From NCBI GenBank assembly GCA_045538835.1, contig JAZQEF010000015.1, positions 1 to 64,000 on the forward strand: a stretch of DNA of 64,000 nt, read 5' to 3'. Source of the stretch: RGIG6165 sp045538835 (lineage in GTDB: Bacteria; Bacillota; Clostridia; Oscillospirales; Feifaniaceae). Within the stretch, counting starts at the first letter, position 1, and every line of letters starts with the position of its first letter. Positions 31,949 to 40,079 of this stretch are shown here, piece by piece. The notes under the pieces are model-generated. The model was not told where the DNA came from and ran no database searches. It saw nothing but the letters and a program-made list of their open reading frames with translations. The translations under genes were made by a program, and so were the position numbers.

Positions 31949-32626
31949 ATGTCTAACGAATTAGTAAACATTTACGTATACGGCAAACAGTATAAAGTTC
32001 CCGGCGATCTCACAATAATGACCGCTATGGAATATGCAGGCTACACTCTCAAGAGAGGTTGCGGCTGCCGTCACGGTTTCTGCGGCGCCTGCGCAACAAT
32101 TTACAGAATAAAGGGCGAAAACGAACTCAAGACATGCCTTGCCTGTCAGACACAGGTACAGGAGGGTATGTATATCGCAAGTATCCCCTTCTTTCCTACA
32201 GACAAGCGTACCTATGATATAGGCGAGATAAAGCCCACAGAACAGATTATGATGGAGCTTTATCCCGAAATATACAGTTGTATCGGCTGTAACGCTTGTA
32301 CAAAGGCTTGTACACAGAGCCTCAATGTTATGCAGTACATCGCATATGCACAGAGAGGCGAGTTTGAGAAGTGTGCAGAAGAATCTTTCGACTGTGTAAG
32401 CTGCGGATGCTGCTCGGTAAGATGTCCTGCTGGCATTTCTCATCCTATGGTAGGACTTCTTGCAAGACGTCTTACAGGTAAATACATTGCTCCCGAAACA
32501 GAACATCTTAAAAACCGTGTTGAAGAGGTAAACAAGGGCGAATTTGACTCACTTATCGAGCAGATTATGCAAAAGCCCATTACAGAGATGAAAGAACTCT
32601 ACAACACAAGAGAAATCGAAAAGTAA
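31949..32626 (+). CDS. Soluble fumarate reductase iron-sulfur subunit (FrdB/TfrB N-domain-like)
   Basis: A 225-residue SdhB/FrdB-type protein. [2Fe-2S] ligands Cys40, Cys45, Cys48 and Cys63 lie in the N-terminal half; C-terminal clusters are Cys111, 114, 117, 121 and Cys149, 152, 155, 159. It lacks the C-terminal CCG domain that makes methanogen TfrB a fusion; the CCG protein is encoded separately as HdrB in the same operon. SD GAAAGGGG precedes ATG. No cytochrome b or membrane anchor gene accompanies it. Predicted to pass electrons to the flavoprotein encoded next. Confidence 0.85.
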   Translation: MSNELVNIYVYGKQYKVPGDLTIMTAMEYAGYTLKRGCGCRHGFCGACATIYRIKGENELKTCLACQTQVQEGMYIASIPFFPTDKRTYDIGEIKPTEQIMMELYPEIYSCIGCNACTKACTQSLNVMQYIAYAQRGEFEKCAEESFDCVSCGCCSVRCPAGISHPMVGLLARRLTGKYIAPETEHLKNRVEEVNKGEFDSLIEQIMQKPITEMKELYNTREIEK

Positions 32627-32641
32627 GGGAGGAATAAAAAA

Positions 32642-34240
32642 GTGTTTACACCGGAAATGCTTGAGTCTGTTGCAAAAGTTGAAGCAACAAGAAAAGAACG
32701 TCTGGGCAAAGAGCCCAGACGTATGACAGCCGAAGAAAAGGACGAACTTTTAAAGAAGTTCCATCCCGACTACAGAGAAGAAGGCTTCGCAACAATTCAG
32801 ATAGGTCCCAACAAGGGCCAGAAGGTACCGCTTGAACTGGGTAATCTTCTTCATTCAAACAGCCGTCTTTTAGGCGAGAAAATAGACCTTGATAAGGTTG
32901 ACTATGATGTTGACGTTCTCGTTATCGGCGGCGGCGGCGCAGGCTCATCGGCAGCAATTGAGGCTGACAATGCAGGCGCAAATGTAATGATAGTAACAAA
33001 ACTCCGTATCGGCGATGCCAACACAATGATGGCAGAAGGCGGTATCCAGGCTGCAGACAAGGAAAACGACTCACCCGTTCAGCACTATCTCGATGCTTTC
33101 GGCGGCGGTCACTTCGCTGCAAGACCTGAACTGCTCAGAAGACTCGTTATGGAAGCACCCGACGCTATCAAATGGCTTAACGACCTCGGCGTTATGTTCG
33201 ATAAGGACGCTGACGGCAGAATGGTAACGACACACGGCGGCGGTACATCAAGAAAACGTATGCACGCTTGTAAGGACTATTCGGGCGCTGAGATCATGCG
33301 TACACTCCGTGATGAAGTTATAAACAGAAAGATACCCGTTGTTGAATTTACATCAGCAGTAGAACTCATCAAGGATGAAAACGGAAGAGTTGCAGGTGCA
33401 GTTCTTCTTAATATGGAAACAGATGAATATATGGTTGCAAAAGCAAAGACAGTTGTTATTGCAACAGGCGGTGCAGGCCGTCTGCACTATCAGGGTTTCC
33501 CGACATCAAACCACTACGGTGCAACTGCTGACGGTCTTATATTAGGTTACCGTGCAGGCGCTCCCCTTCTCTATCAGGATACAATTCAGTATCACCCGAC
33601 AGGCGTTGCTTATCCCTCACAGATATTCGGCGCACTCGTTACAGAAAAGGTTCGTTCAATCGGCGCAATGCTCGTAAATAAAGACGGTGTGGCATATGCT
33701 CATCCTCTTGAAACCAGAGACGTTTCCGCCTCCGCAATTATCCGCGAATGTGCAGAGGGAAGAGGTGTTGAAACCCCGCTCGGTTCAGGCGTATGGCTTG
33801 ACACCCCCATGATTGAAATGCTCCACGGTGAAGGTACGATTGAAAAGCGTATTCCTGCTATGTTCCGTATGTATCTTAACTATGGAATCGATATGAGAAA
33901 ATTACCTATTCTCGTTTACCCCACACTCCACTATCAGAACGGCGGTCTTGAAATCGGCGGCGAAGGCTTCACAAAGGCTATCGACAATCTTCTCGTAGCA
34001 GGTGAAGCAGTCGGCGGTATTCACGGCCGTAACCGTCTTATGGGTAACTCACTGCTTGACATTATCGTATTCGGCAGAAATGCAGGTAAGGCTGCCGCTG
34101 CAAAGGCTAAGGAAGTCAAGCTCGGCAAGATGAATCTTGACCATATTGAAGCATATGCTAAGGAACTCAAGAGTGCAGGCGTTGAAACAAACGATGTTTC
34201 ACCTCTCCTCCTCCCCAAGTATGCTCGTAAAGAAAGATAA
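32642..34240 (+). CDS. Soluble fumarate reductase flavoprotein subunit (FrdA/TfrA-like)
   Basis: A 532-residue FAD protein of the SdhA/FrdA/NadB family. Rossmann motif VLVIGGGGAGSSAAIEADNA (92-111), QYHPTGVAYP, catalytic-arginine region ETRDVSASAIIRE and 'HGRNRLMGNSLLDIIVFG'. The position of the usual covalent-FAD histidine (SHTxxAxGG) reads ANTMMAEGG, so FAD is probably non-covalent, as in TfrA and NadB. An N-terminal extension of about 88 residues precedes the Rossmann fold, unusual for the family. GTG start, SD GGGAGG. L-aspartate oxidase is the alternative; the paired FrdB and fumarase genes favour fumarate/succinate. Confidence 0.85.
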   Translation: MFTPEMLESVAKVEATRKERLGKEPRRMTAEEKDELLKKFHPDYREEGFATIQIGPNKGQKVPLELGNLLHSNSRLLGEKIDLDKVDYDVDVLVIGGGGAGSSAAIEADNAGANVMIVTKLRIGDANTMMAEGGIQAADKENDSPVQHYLDAFGGGHFAARPELLRRLVMEAPDAIKWLNDLGVMFDKDADGRMVTTHGGGTSRKRMHACKDYSGAEIMRTLRDEVINRKIPVVEFTSAVELIKDENGRVAGAVLLNMETDEYMVAKAKTVVIATGGAGRLHYQGFPTSNHYGATADGLILGYRAGAPLLYQDTIQYHPTGVAYPSQIFGALVTEKVRSIGAMLVNKDGVAYAHPLETRDVSASAIIRECAEGRGVETPLGSGVWLDTPMIEMLHGEGTIEKRIPAMFRMYLNYGIDMRKLPILVYPTLHYQNGGLEIGGEGFTKAIDNLLVAGEAVGGIHGRNRLMGNSLLDIIVFGRNAGKAAAAKAKEVKLGKMNLDHIEAYAKELKSAGVETNDVSPLLLPKYARKER

Positions 34241-34253
34241 GGTGAAGATTTAA

Positions 34254-35582
34254 ATGGAATTTATATCAAGTCTTATTAATCCGAGCGCAGTTGCCGTTGT
34301 AATAGCAGGCGTATTTATCATCTGCTTCTTCGGCTATCTGCTCGGCAGCGTACAGATAAAAGGGATATCACTCGGCACAGCAGGTGTATTCCTTGTAGCG
34401 CTTCTTTTCGGATATCTCTGCACACTTACAGGTCTTGAAGGTCTTCCCGTAATCGGGAAGTTCTTCATAGACGGTCCGAGCTCATCGTCACTTGACCTTT
34501 ACGGTTTTGTCGGTGACATCGGTCTTGTGCTCTTTGTTACGGCAGTCGGTTCTATTGCAGGCCCCAACTTCTTCCGTAACCTAAAGAAGAATGCTAAGAC
34601 ATACGTTCCTATGGGCGCACTCATCATTGTTATAGGTGCTACTCTTACAGCACTTTTCGGAATGATACCCGGAATCGGTTCAGCCTTCTCAACAGGCGTG
34701 CTTTCGGGTGCACTTACATCGACTCCTGCATTCTCGGCTGCAAAACAGGTTGCTGCAGAGGCAGTAGGCGGTGACAAATCGGCAATGGTTGCTCTCGGCC
34801 AGGCTATTACATATCCCTTCGGCGTTGTGGGCGTTGTGCTTTTCGTACAGATTATGCCCAAAATCCTCAAGGTAAATATGGAGCATGAGCGTTCACTTAT
34901 CGCAATCGCAGGCAAGGCTAAAACAAAGGCAGCAAGTGCTGACGATGCGGCAGACGCTGCTGACGAAGCTGTTGTTACAACCACAAAGAAGTATTTCTCT
35001 GTTGACGGTTACGGTCTTGCGGCATTTGGTCTTACAGTGGTACTCGGTATTCTGCTCGGATCAATCAAAATACCGCTTACAGGCAAGGGCTTTGACGGTT
35101 CGTGCTTCTCACTCGGTATGACGGGCGGTCCGCTGATAATGGCACTCATTCTCGGTCACTTCGGCCATATGGGTAAGATGAGTCTTAAGGTTGACTCAAA
35201 CGTACTTAAGATTTTCCGTGAACTCGGTCTTATGCTCTTCCTTATCGGCGCAGGTGTTGACGGCGGCGTTCAGCTTGTTTCACAGATACAGGCTTCAACC
35301 TACGGTCCTATGATCGTGCTTTACGGTTTCCTTGCAGGTGTGGTGATCACACTTATCCCGATGGTTGTCGGCTACTTCTTTGCAAGAAAGATGTGCAAGT
35401 TGCCGCTTCTCAACACACTTGGTTCAATCACAGGCGGTATGACATCAACACCCGCACTCGGTACACTTATCAGCGTAGCAGGAACAGACGATGTTGCATC
35501 AGCATATGCTTCAACATATCCGATAGCACTCGTTTTAATCGTATTCGCTTGTCAGTTAATAGGAATTTTCATTCCGGCGTAA
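34254..35582 (+). CDS. AspT/YidE-family dicarboxylate-type transporter
   Basis: A 442-residue polytopic protein with two AAE-type halves, each bearing the family motif: 'GVLSGALTSTPAFSAAKQ' and 'SITGGMTSTPALGTLISV'. About ten to twelve hydrophobic segments; the central cytoplasmic loop (about 205-250) is a short alanine/aspartate-rich linker rather than the paired TrkA_C domains of full AspT. Founding members exchange aspartate and alanine; in this operon succinate, fumarate, malate or aspartate exchange is the reasonable guess. Located between the reductase flavoprotein and fumarase genes. Confidence 0.82.
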   Translation: MEFISSLINPSAVAVVIAGVFIICFFGYLLGSVQIKGISLGTAGVFLVALLFGYLCTLTGLEGLPVIGKFFIDGPSSSSLDLYGFVGDIGLVLFVTAVGSIAGPNFFRNLKKNAKTYVPMGALIIVIGATLTALFGMIPGIGSAFSTGVLSGALTSTPAFSAAKQVAAEAVGGDKSAMVALGQAITYPFGVVGVVLFVQIMPKILKVNMEHERSLIAIAGKAKTKAASADDAADAADEAVVTTTKKYFSVDGYGLAAFGLTVVLGILLGSIKIPLTGKGFDGSCFSLGMTGGPLIMALILGHFGHMGKMSLKVDSNVLKIFRELGLMLFLIGAGVDGGVQLVSQIQASTYGPMIVLYGFLAGVVITLIPMVVGYFFARKMCKLPLLNTLGSITGGMTSTPALGTLISVAGTDDVASAYASTYPIALVLIVFACQLIGIFIPA

Positions 35583-35607
35583 AATTATATAATTGGAGGA
35601 ATTTACA

Positions 35608-36450
35608 ATGCGTGAGATTCAAGCACAGCAGATAACAGATGTTGTGGAAAAATTATGTATTGAGGCAAACTACTATCTTCCCAAAGATGTACAGGAAGGT
35701 ATCTGCGCTTGCCGCAAATGTGAAGATTGGGATATCGCAAAAGGCGTTCTCGATCAGATAATCGAAAACTTTGAAATTGCAGAAAAAGAAAGTGTTCCGA
35801 TATGTCAGGACACAGGTATGGCTTGCGTATTTCTTGAGATCGGACAGGATGTTCACATCGTAGGCGGTGACCTTCGCGAAGCCGTTGACGAGGGTGTTCG
35901 CAGAGGTTACACAAACGGTTACTTAAGAAAATCCGTTGTTGCAGACCCTGTTCGTCGCGGCAACACAGGTGACAACACACCCGCAATGCTCTACACAGAG
36001 ATCGTTCCCGGTGACAAAATCAAAGTTACAGTAGGTCCTAAGGGCTTCGGTAGTGAAAATATGAGTGCAATCCGTATGTTCAAGCCTTCAGCAGGTCTTC
36101 AGGGCATTAAGGATTTCATTCTTGAAACAGTTGAAACAGCAGGCCCCAACCCCTGTCCTCCGATGGTTATCGGTGTTGGTATCGGCGGTACGTTTGATAA
36201 GGCTGCACTTCTTGCAAAGAAGGCTCTTATGAGACCTGTTGATTCAGAAAACCCCGATCCTTTCTATGCTGACCTTGAAAAAGAGATGCTTGAAAAGGTT
36301 AACAAACTCGGTATCGGTCCTCAGGGCTTTGGCGGTAAGACAACGGCTATCGGTCTTAATATTGAGACTCTTCCTACACACATTGCAGGCATGCCTTGCG
36401 CTATCAACATCAACTGCCACGTTACACGTCATAAGACGGAGGTGCTCTAA
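35608..36450 (+). CDS. Class I fumarase, alpha subunit
   Basis: A 280-residue N-terminal-domain subunit of two-component [4Fe-4S] fumarate/tartrate hydratase. Motifs: VPICQDTGMACVF (cluster cysteine), 'RRGNTGDNTPAMLYTE', 'GSENMSAIRMFKPSAG', 'GIGGTFDKAALLAKKAL' and 'PQGFGGKTTAIGLNIE'. It hydrates fumarate to malate with the beta subunit encoded next. The ATG at 35608 follows TTGGAGGAATTTAC; an upstream in-frame ATG lies inside the SD region and is rejected. Fumarase links malate to the operon's fumarate reductase. Confidence 0.93.
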   Translation: MREIQAQQITDVVEKLCIEANYYLPKDVQEGICACRKCEDWDIAKGVLDQIIENFEIAEKESVPICQDTGMACVFLEIGQDVHIVGGDLREAVDEGVRRGYTNGYLRKSVVADPVRRGNTGDNTPAMLYTEIVPGDKIKVTVGPKGFGSENMSAIRMFKPSAGLQGIKDFILETVETAGPNPCPPMVIGVGIGGTFDKAALLAKKALMRPVDSENPDPFYADLEKEMLEKVNKLGIGPQGFGGKTTAIGLNIETLPTHIAGMPCAININCHVTRHKTEVL

Positions 36451-36452
36451 TT

Positions 36453-37013
36453 ATGGAAAAGCATATTACTTTACCTCTTACAGAGGAACTTGCTAAGTCA
36501 CTTAAAGCAGGTGACACAGTATATCTCACAGGTACTATCTACACATCACGTGACGCAGGTCACAAGAGAATGTGTGAAGCACTTGCCAGAGGCGAAAAAC
36601 TCCCCTTTGATCCTCAGGATGCTACTATCTACTACGTAGGTCCCACACCCGCAAAACCGGGCCAGGTGATCGGTTCTGCAGGTCCTACAACCAGCGGCAG
36701 AATGGATGCTTACGCACCCACAATGATGTCTGTCGGCGCAAGAGGTATGATAGGTAAGGGCGCACGTCTTCCCGAAGTTGTTGACGCTATGAAGAAATAC
36801 AGCGGCGTCTACTTCGGTGCTATCGGCGGCGCAGGTGCGCTTCTTGCAAAGTGCATCAAGAAGTGTGAGCTTATCGCTTTTGAAGACCTCGGTGCAGAAG
36901 CACTCAGAGAACTTTATGTTGAGGAAATGCCCCTCGTTGTTATCATCGACAGCGAAGGCAACAACCTCTATGAAGACGGTAAGGCAGCATACTTAAAGCA
37001 GATAGGTAAATAA
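36453..37013 (+). CDS. Class I fumarase, beta subunit
   Basis: A 186-residue C-terminal-domain partner of the preceding gene. Motifs: 'GDTVYLTGTIYTSRDAGHKR', 'YVGPTPAKPGQVIGSAGPTT', 'SGRMDAYAPTMM' and 'ALRELYVEEMPLVVIID'. Together with alpha it forms the oxygen-sensitive class I fumarase; a tartrate dehydratase reading is less likely given the fumarate reductase upstream. The start follows the alpha stop by two bases after ACGGAGGTG. Last gene of the operon, with a terminator just downstream. Confidence 0.93.
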   Translation: MEKHITLPLTEELAKSLKAGDTVYLTGTIYTSRDAGHKRMCEALARGEKLPFDPQDATIYYVGPTPAKPGQVIGSAGPTTSGRMDAYAPTMMSVGARGMIGKGARLPEVVDAMKKYSGVYFGAIGGAGALLAKCIKKCELIAFEDLGAEALRELYVEEMPLVVIIDSEGNNLYEDGKAAYLKQIGK

Positions 37014-37019
37014 TCTGAA

Positions 37020-37052
37020 ATGCCCCCACAGAAAATACTCTATGGGGGCATT
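37020..37052 (+). terminator. Terminator of the Hdr-Flx-fumarate operon
   Basis: TGCCCCCA ... TGGGGGCA with a 14-nt loop followed by TTATTA. It closes the operon that begins at 25479. Confidence 0.7.
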
Positions 37053-37073
37053 ATTATAAAAGGGGGTAAAAAT

Positions 37074-37619
37074 ATGTATTGCGAAAACTGCGGAAATCAG
37101 ATATTGGACGAAAACAAGCCGTGTTCATCTTGTGGTCAGATGCCCGAAAAAAGATATGATGACGGGGATGGTCCCAAGCTCGTAGAATACCCGATGAAAT
37201 GGTTTAAATTCCTTATTTACATTTCTCTTTTTGTAGGTGCGCTCTTTAATTTATTATCCAGCCTGCCCTACTTCACGGGCACTATGTACGGTGAAAATAT
37301 GTATATTATATATGTACTATACCCGGGTCTGAAAACTCTTGATGTTTTCTTCGGAGTGGTCGTTATTGCCTTTGTAGTATATCAGATATTGACAAGATTT
37401 GCTCTTGCACGCTATAAAGAAATCGGTCCTAAAATGCTTTATATTATGTATGCTTTGGATTTTGTTTTTGAATTCCTGTATTATGCTGTTGCAACAGCCG
37501 TAACAGGTATCAACTGCTTCGATTCATCAAGCCTAATAGCAACATTCCTTGTAAGTACACTATTTATAGGTCTTAATTACAAATACTTCAAGAAAAGAGA
37601 AGACTACTTCGTACATTAA
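37074..37619 (+). CDS. Zinc-ribbon membrane protein
   Basis: A 181-residue protein with an N-terminal zinc ribbon (MYCENCGNQILDENKPCSSC; CxxC ... CxxC) followed by an acidic linker and four hydrophobic segments (about 46-70, 82-115, 124-150, 153-172). Zinc-ribbon/TM proteins of this kind are frequent in Clostridia and uncharacterised. The ATG at 37074 follows AAAGGGGG; the earlier in-frame start lies in the terminator stem. Bounded by terminators on both sides, so it is monocistronic. Confidence 0.75.
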   Translation: MYCENCGNQILDENKPCSSCGQMPEKRYDDGDGPKLVEYPMKWFKFLIYISLFVGALFNLLSSLPYFTGTMYGENMYIIYVLYPGLKTLDVFFGVVVIAFVVYQILTRFALARYKEIGPKMLYIMYALDFVFEFLYYAVATAVTGINCFDSSSLIATFLVSTLFIGLNYKYFKKREDYFVH

Positions 37620-37621
37620 AT

Positions 37622-37658
37622 AAAAAAAGACGGTTGATATTCAACCGTCTTTTTTTAT
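37622..37658. terminator. Bidirectional terminator
   Basis: AAAAAGACGGTTGA-TAT-TCAACCGTCTTTTT between convergent genes. Nearly the same hairpin recurs at 40048-40078. Confidence 0.9.
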
Positions 37659-38677
37659 TTAAATTTATAAATTGTAACCGTGTCGTATTTCTCGCCTTTT
37701 TTGAGAATCGCACTCGGAAAATGCGCAAATTTTAGATTGTTCGGGAAAGCCTGTGTTTCAAGGCAAACTGCGCTGTGTACGCCGTAAACGGCGCCGTCCT
37801 TGCATACTCTGCCCTCTTCTATGCCGTTGCCGGTGTATATCTGTACGCCGATCCGGTCGGTGTACATCTCCATTTCTATGCCGCTCTTGTCCCCGATAAG
37901 TCTTGCAGACACCTTTGAAACATCTTTTGAGAGAACAAAATTATGGTCAAATCCGCCGAACATTTTTATCTGTTCGTAATCGGATGCAAAACGCTCGCCA
38001 AGGGTTTTATCTGTTGAAAAATCAAACGGCGTGCCTTTTACTGACAGTATTTCACCCGTCGGCACACATTCGCTGTTGTTAGGGGTAAAAAAGTCGCTTG
38101 CGAGATACAGTCTGTGCCCGTCAACCGTACCGCTGTCATGACCGTTTAAATTGAAATACGTGTGATTTGTGAGATTTAAAACGGTGTCGGCATCGGATAT
38201 TCCCTCATAATGGATTTTAATCGCATTATCTTTAGTGATAGTATAGGTGACCTTCACATTGACTTCACCGGGGAACCCCTCTTCTCCATCCGGGCTTGTA
38301 AGTCTGAGCACGAGTGACGGCTCATCACCGTCAATTTCCTTTGCATCCCAGACCTTTTTGTCAAAACCAACCCTGCCGCCGTGAAGATTGTTTTTGCCTT
38401 TGTTTGCAAAAAGTTTATAGGTCTTGCCGCCCAATTCAAACTGTGCATTTTCTATTCTGTTTGCATTTCTGCCAATAAGCGCACCGAAACAACCGTTGTT
38501 TCTCTTATACTCCTCAAGCGAGTCTCTGCCCAGCACGACATCGACACCTTTATATATAAGTTTAGTTATGATTCCGCCGTAATTTATAATCTCAGCCTTT
38601 AAATTTCCGTTATCAAGAGTATATGAATACACTTCCTTGCCGTCAATAACGCCGTATTTTGCCTTTGCAATGCTCAT
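37655..38677 (-). CDS. galM: Aldose 1-epimerase
   Basis: A 340-residue galactose mutarotase-like enzyme. Substrate-binding and catalytic segments: 'LIGRNANRIENAQFEL', 'NLTNHTYFNLNGHDSG' (catalytic histidine), 'GFDHNFVLSKD', and 'VCLETQAFPNNLKF' (catalytic glutamate). It interconverts alpha and beta anomers of hexoses in the cytoplasm. SD AAAGGAGG precedes ATG. Monocistronic, with a sigma-A promoter at 38705-38733 on the minus strand. Confidence 0.94.
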   Translation of the reverse strand: MSIAKAKYGVIDGKEVYSYTLDNGNLKAEIINYGGIITKLIYKGVDVVLGRDSLEEYKRNNGCFGALIGRNANRIENAQFELGGKTYKLFANKGKNNLHGGRVGFDKKVWDAKEIDGDEPSLVLRLTSPDGEEGFPGEVNVKVTYTITKDNAIKIHYEGISDADTVLNLTNHTYFNLNGHDSGTVDGHRLYLASDFFTPNNSECVPTGEILSVKGTPFDFSTDKTLGERFASDYEQIKMFGGFDHNFVLSKDVSKVSARLIGDKSGIEMEMYTDRIGVQIYTGNGIEEGRVCKDGAVYGVHSAVCLETQAFPNNLKFAHFPSAILKKGEKYDTVTIYKFK

Positions 38678-38704
38678 AATAATCCTCCTTTACATTTTTA
38701 TACC

Positions 38705-38733
38705 ATTATAATAAAGAAATTTTCAAAAATCAA
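38705..38733 (-). promoter_or_regulatory. Sigma-A promoter of galM
   Basis: On the minus strand: TTGATT (38733-38728), 17 nt, TATAAT (38710-38705), about 30 bp before the start codon. Confidence 0.75.
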
Positions 38734-38749
38734 TACGCCCGACACAAAC

Positions 38750-38780
38750 AAAAAAAGAGGCTGGTGACAGCCTCTTTTTG
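38750..38780 (-). terminator. Terminator after SLH-protein pseudogene
   Basis: AAAAAGAGGCTG-GTGA-CAGCCTCTTTTT, perfect stem with A and T runs on the two sides. Confidence 0.85.
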
Positions 38781-38781
38781 T

Positions 38782-39673
38782 TTATACATTAAATGTATTG
38801 CAGAAATTCATTATCATCTGAGCAACTTCGCTTCTTGTGGCAAATCCGTTAGGATTGAGTCTTCCGTTTGAGCCGTTGATTATTCCATATGACGTTGCCC
38901 ACTGCATTGCATCGACCGCATATGATGACACTTTGTCGGTATCTGACATCGAATCATAAACTTCTGTTGAAGTTATATCCGTTGAATAGCCCTTATATGC
39001 CGCATATCTCATAAGAATTGCTGCTATCTGCTCACGTGTAACATTGTTGTTCGGTGCAAAAATACCGTTGCCCACACCACCGACAATATTGTTCTGAGCA
39101 GCCCATCCAACATATTGAGTATAATTCTTCTGTTTTGTTTGATGCACATTGAATTAATTCACTTGCATCTTTGTTGAACAGATTTCCATCTATCGACACA
39201 TAATATTCATTGTCCTCATCCACTTGAATATTTGTTAATTCACAATACTGGAAAGGTCCATAACCAATGCTTGTTACACCGTTTGGAATTGTTACAATTG
39301 TTAAGGCACAATGTGCAAACGACTCTTTACCAATGCTTGTCACACTGTCCGGAATACTTATACTCGTTAGAAAGGAACAATCCTCGAATGCATAATCCCC
39401 AATACATGTTACAGGATAACCGTCTATTGTTGATGGGATAACCAGTTCACCTCTTGCACCTCCATAACAGTCTGTAATTGTAACTTTACCGTCAGACACC
39501 GTGTATGTGAACATATCTGCAGGATCCAACATAATTAAAATGAACCGTTGCATCTGAAAAAGATTCGCATTCACTGTTAACAAGTAAGTTATCCCATTCT
39601 TCTTCTGTACCGCAGTAATACTGCTTATTATAATTGCGAGTGCGATAAAAACACTCAAAAACTTTTTTCTCAT
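38782..39673 (-). pseudogene. BspA-like leucine-rich-repeat/SLH surface protein, frameshifted
   Basis: Two frames together describe one secreted protein. Frame 1 (from ATG 39673, SD GGAGG) has a signal peptide (MRKKFLSVFIALAIIISS) and LRR_5/BspA repeats ('CIGDYAFEDCSFLTSISIPD', 'SVTSIGKESFAHCALTIVTI'). It then runs out of frame near 39110-39150. Frame 2 (38782 to about 39147) continues with SLH domain sequence (YVGWAAQNNIVGGVGNG, 'VTREQIAAILMRYAA', 'FATRSEVAQMIMNF'). Relative to usual BspA/SLH proteins the middle is short, so an internal deletion with a frame change is likely; a sequencing error cannot be excluded. SLH domains anchor proteins to the cell wall. Confidence 0.7.
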
Positions 39674-39808
39674 TTCATTTTCCTCCTTACTTAATTTATT
39701 TGAATAGTTAGAATGAGATAAAAATACTATATCATATTTTACATAATTACGCAAGTGCGTATACGCGGATGCGAAAAAGTCAATAAAATAACCTTGAGGT
39801 GATATGAA

Positions 39809-40051
39809 ATGAGCGTCAAGGATACAGTGGCGGAAAGATTTGTAAATTTGTGCAAAGAGAGAAAAATAAAAATCAATGAGCTTGCAACCATATCGGGTGT
39901 TACCCCGTCGACAGCATACAGTATGATAAACAAGACACGAAGGGACGTTTCAATAACCACGATAAAAAAGTTCTGCGACGGACTTGATATAACTCTCGGT
40001 GAGTTTTTCTCCACACCTGAATTTGACAACTTGCAACAGGAAATAAAATAA
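39809..40051 (+). CDS. XRE-family HTH regulator
   Basis: An 80-residue single-domain HTH protein ('VNLCKERKIKINELATISG', 'VTPSTAYSMINKTRRDVSIT', 'TIKKFCDGLDITLGEFF'). SD TTGAGGTGAT. It faces spoVT convergently, with a shared terminator. Targets unknown; it is the commonest small regulator type in Clostridia. Confidence 0.85.
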   Translation: MSVKDTVAERFVNLCKERKIKINELATISGVTPSTAYSMINKTRRDVSITTIKKFCDGLDITLGEFFSTPEFDNLQQEIK

Positions 40052-40079
40052 AGACGGTTGATTTCAACCGTCTTTTTAT
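40047..40079. terminator. Bidirectional terminator
   Basis: AAAGACGGTTGA-TT-TCAACCGTCTTT between the XRE gene and spoVT, near-identical to the hairpin at 37622. Confidence 0.9.
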
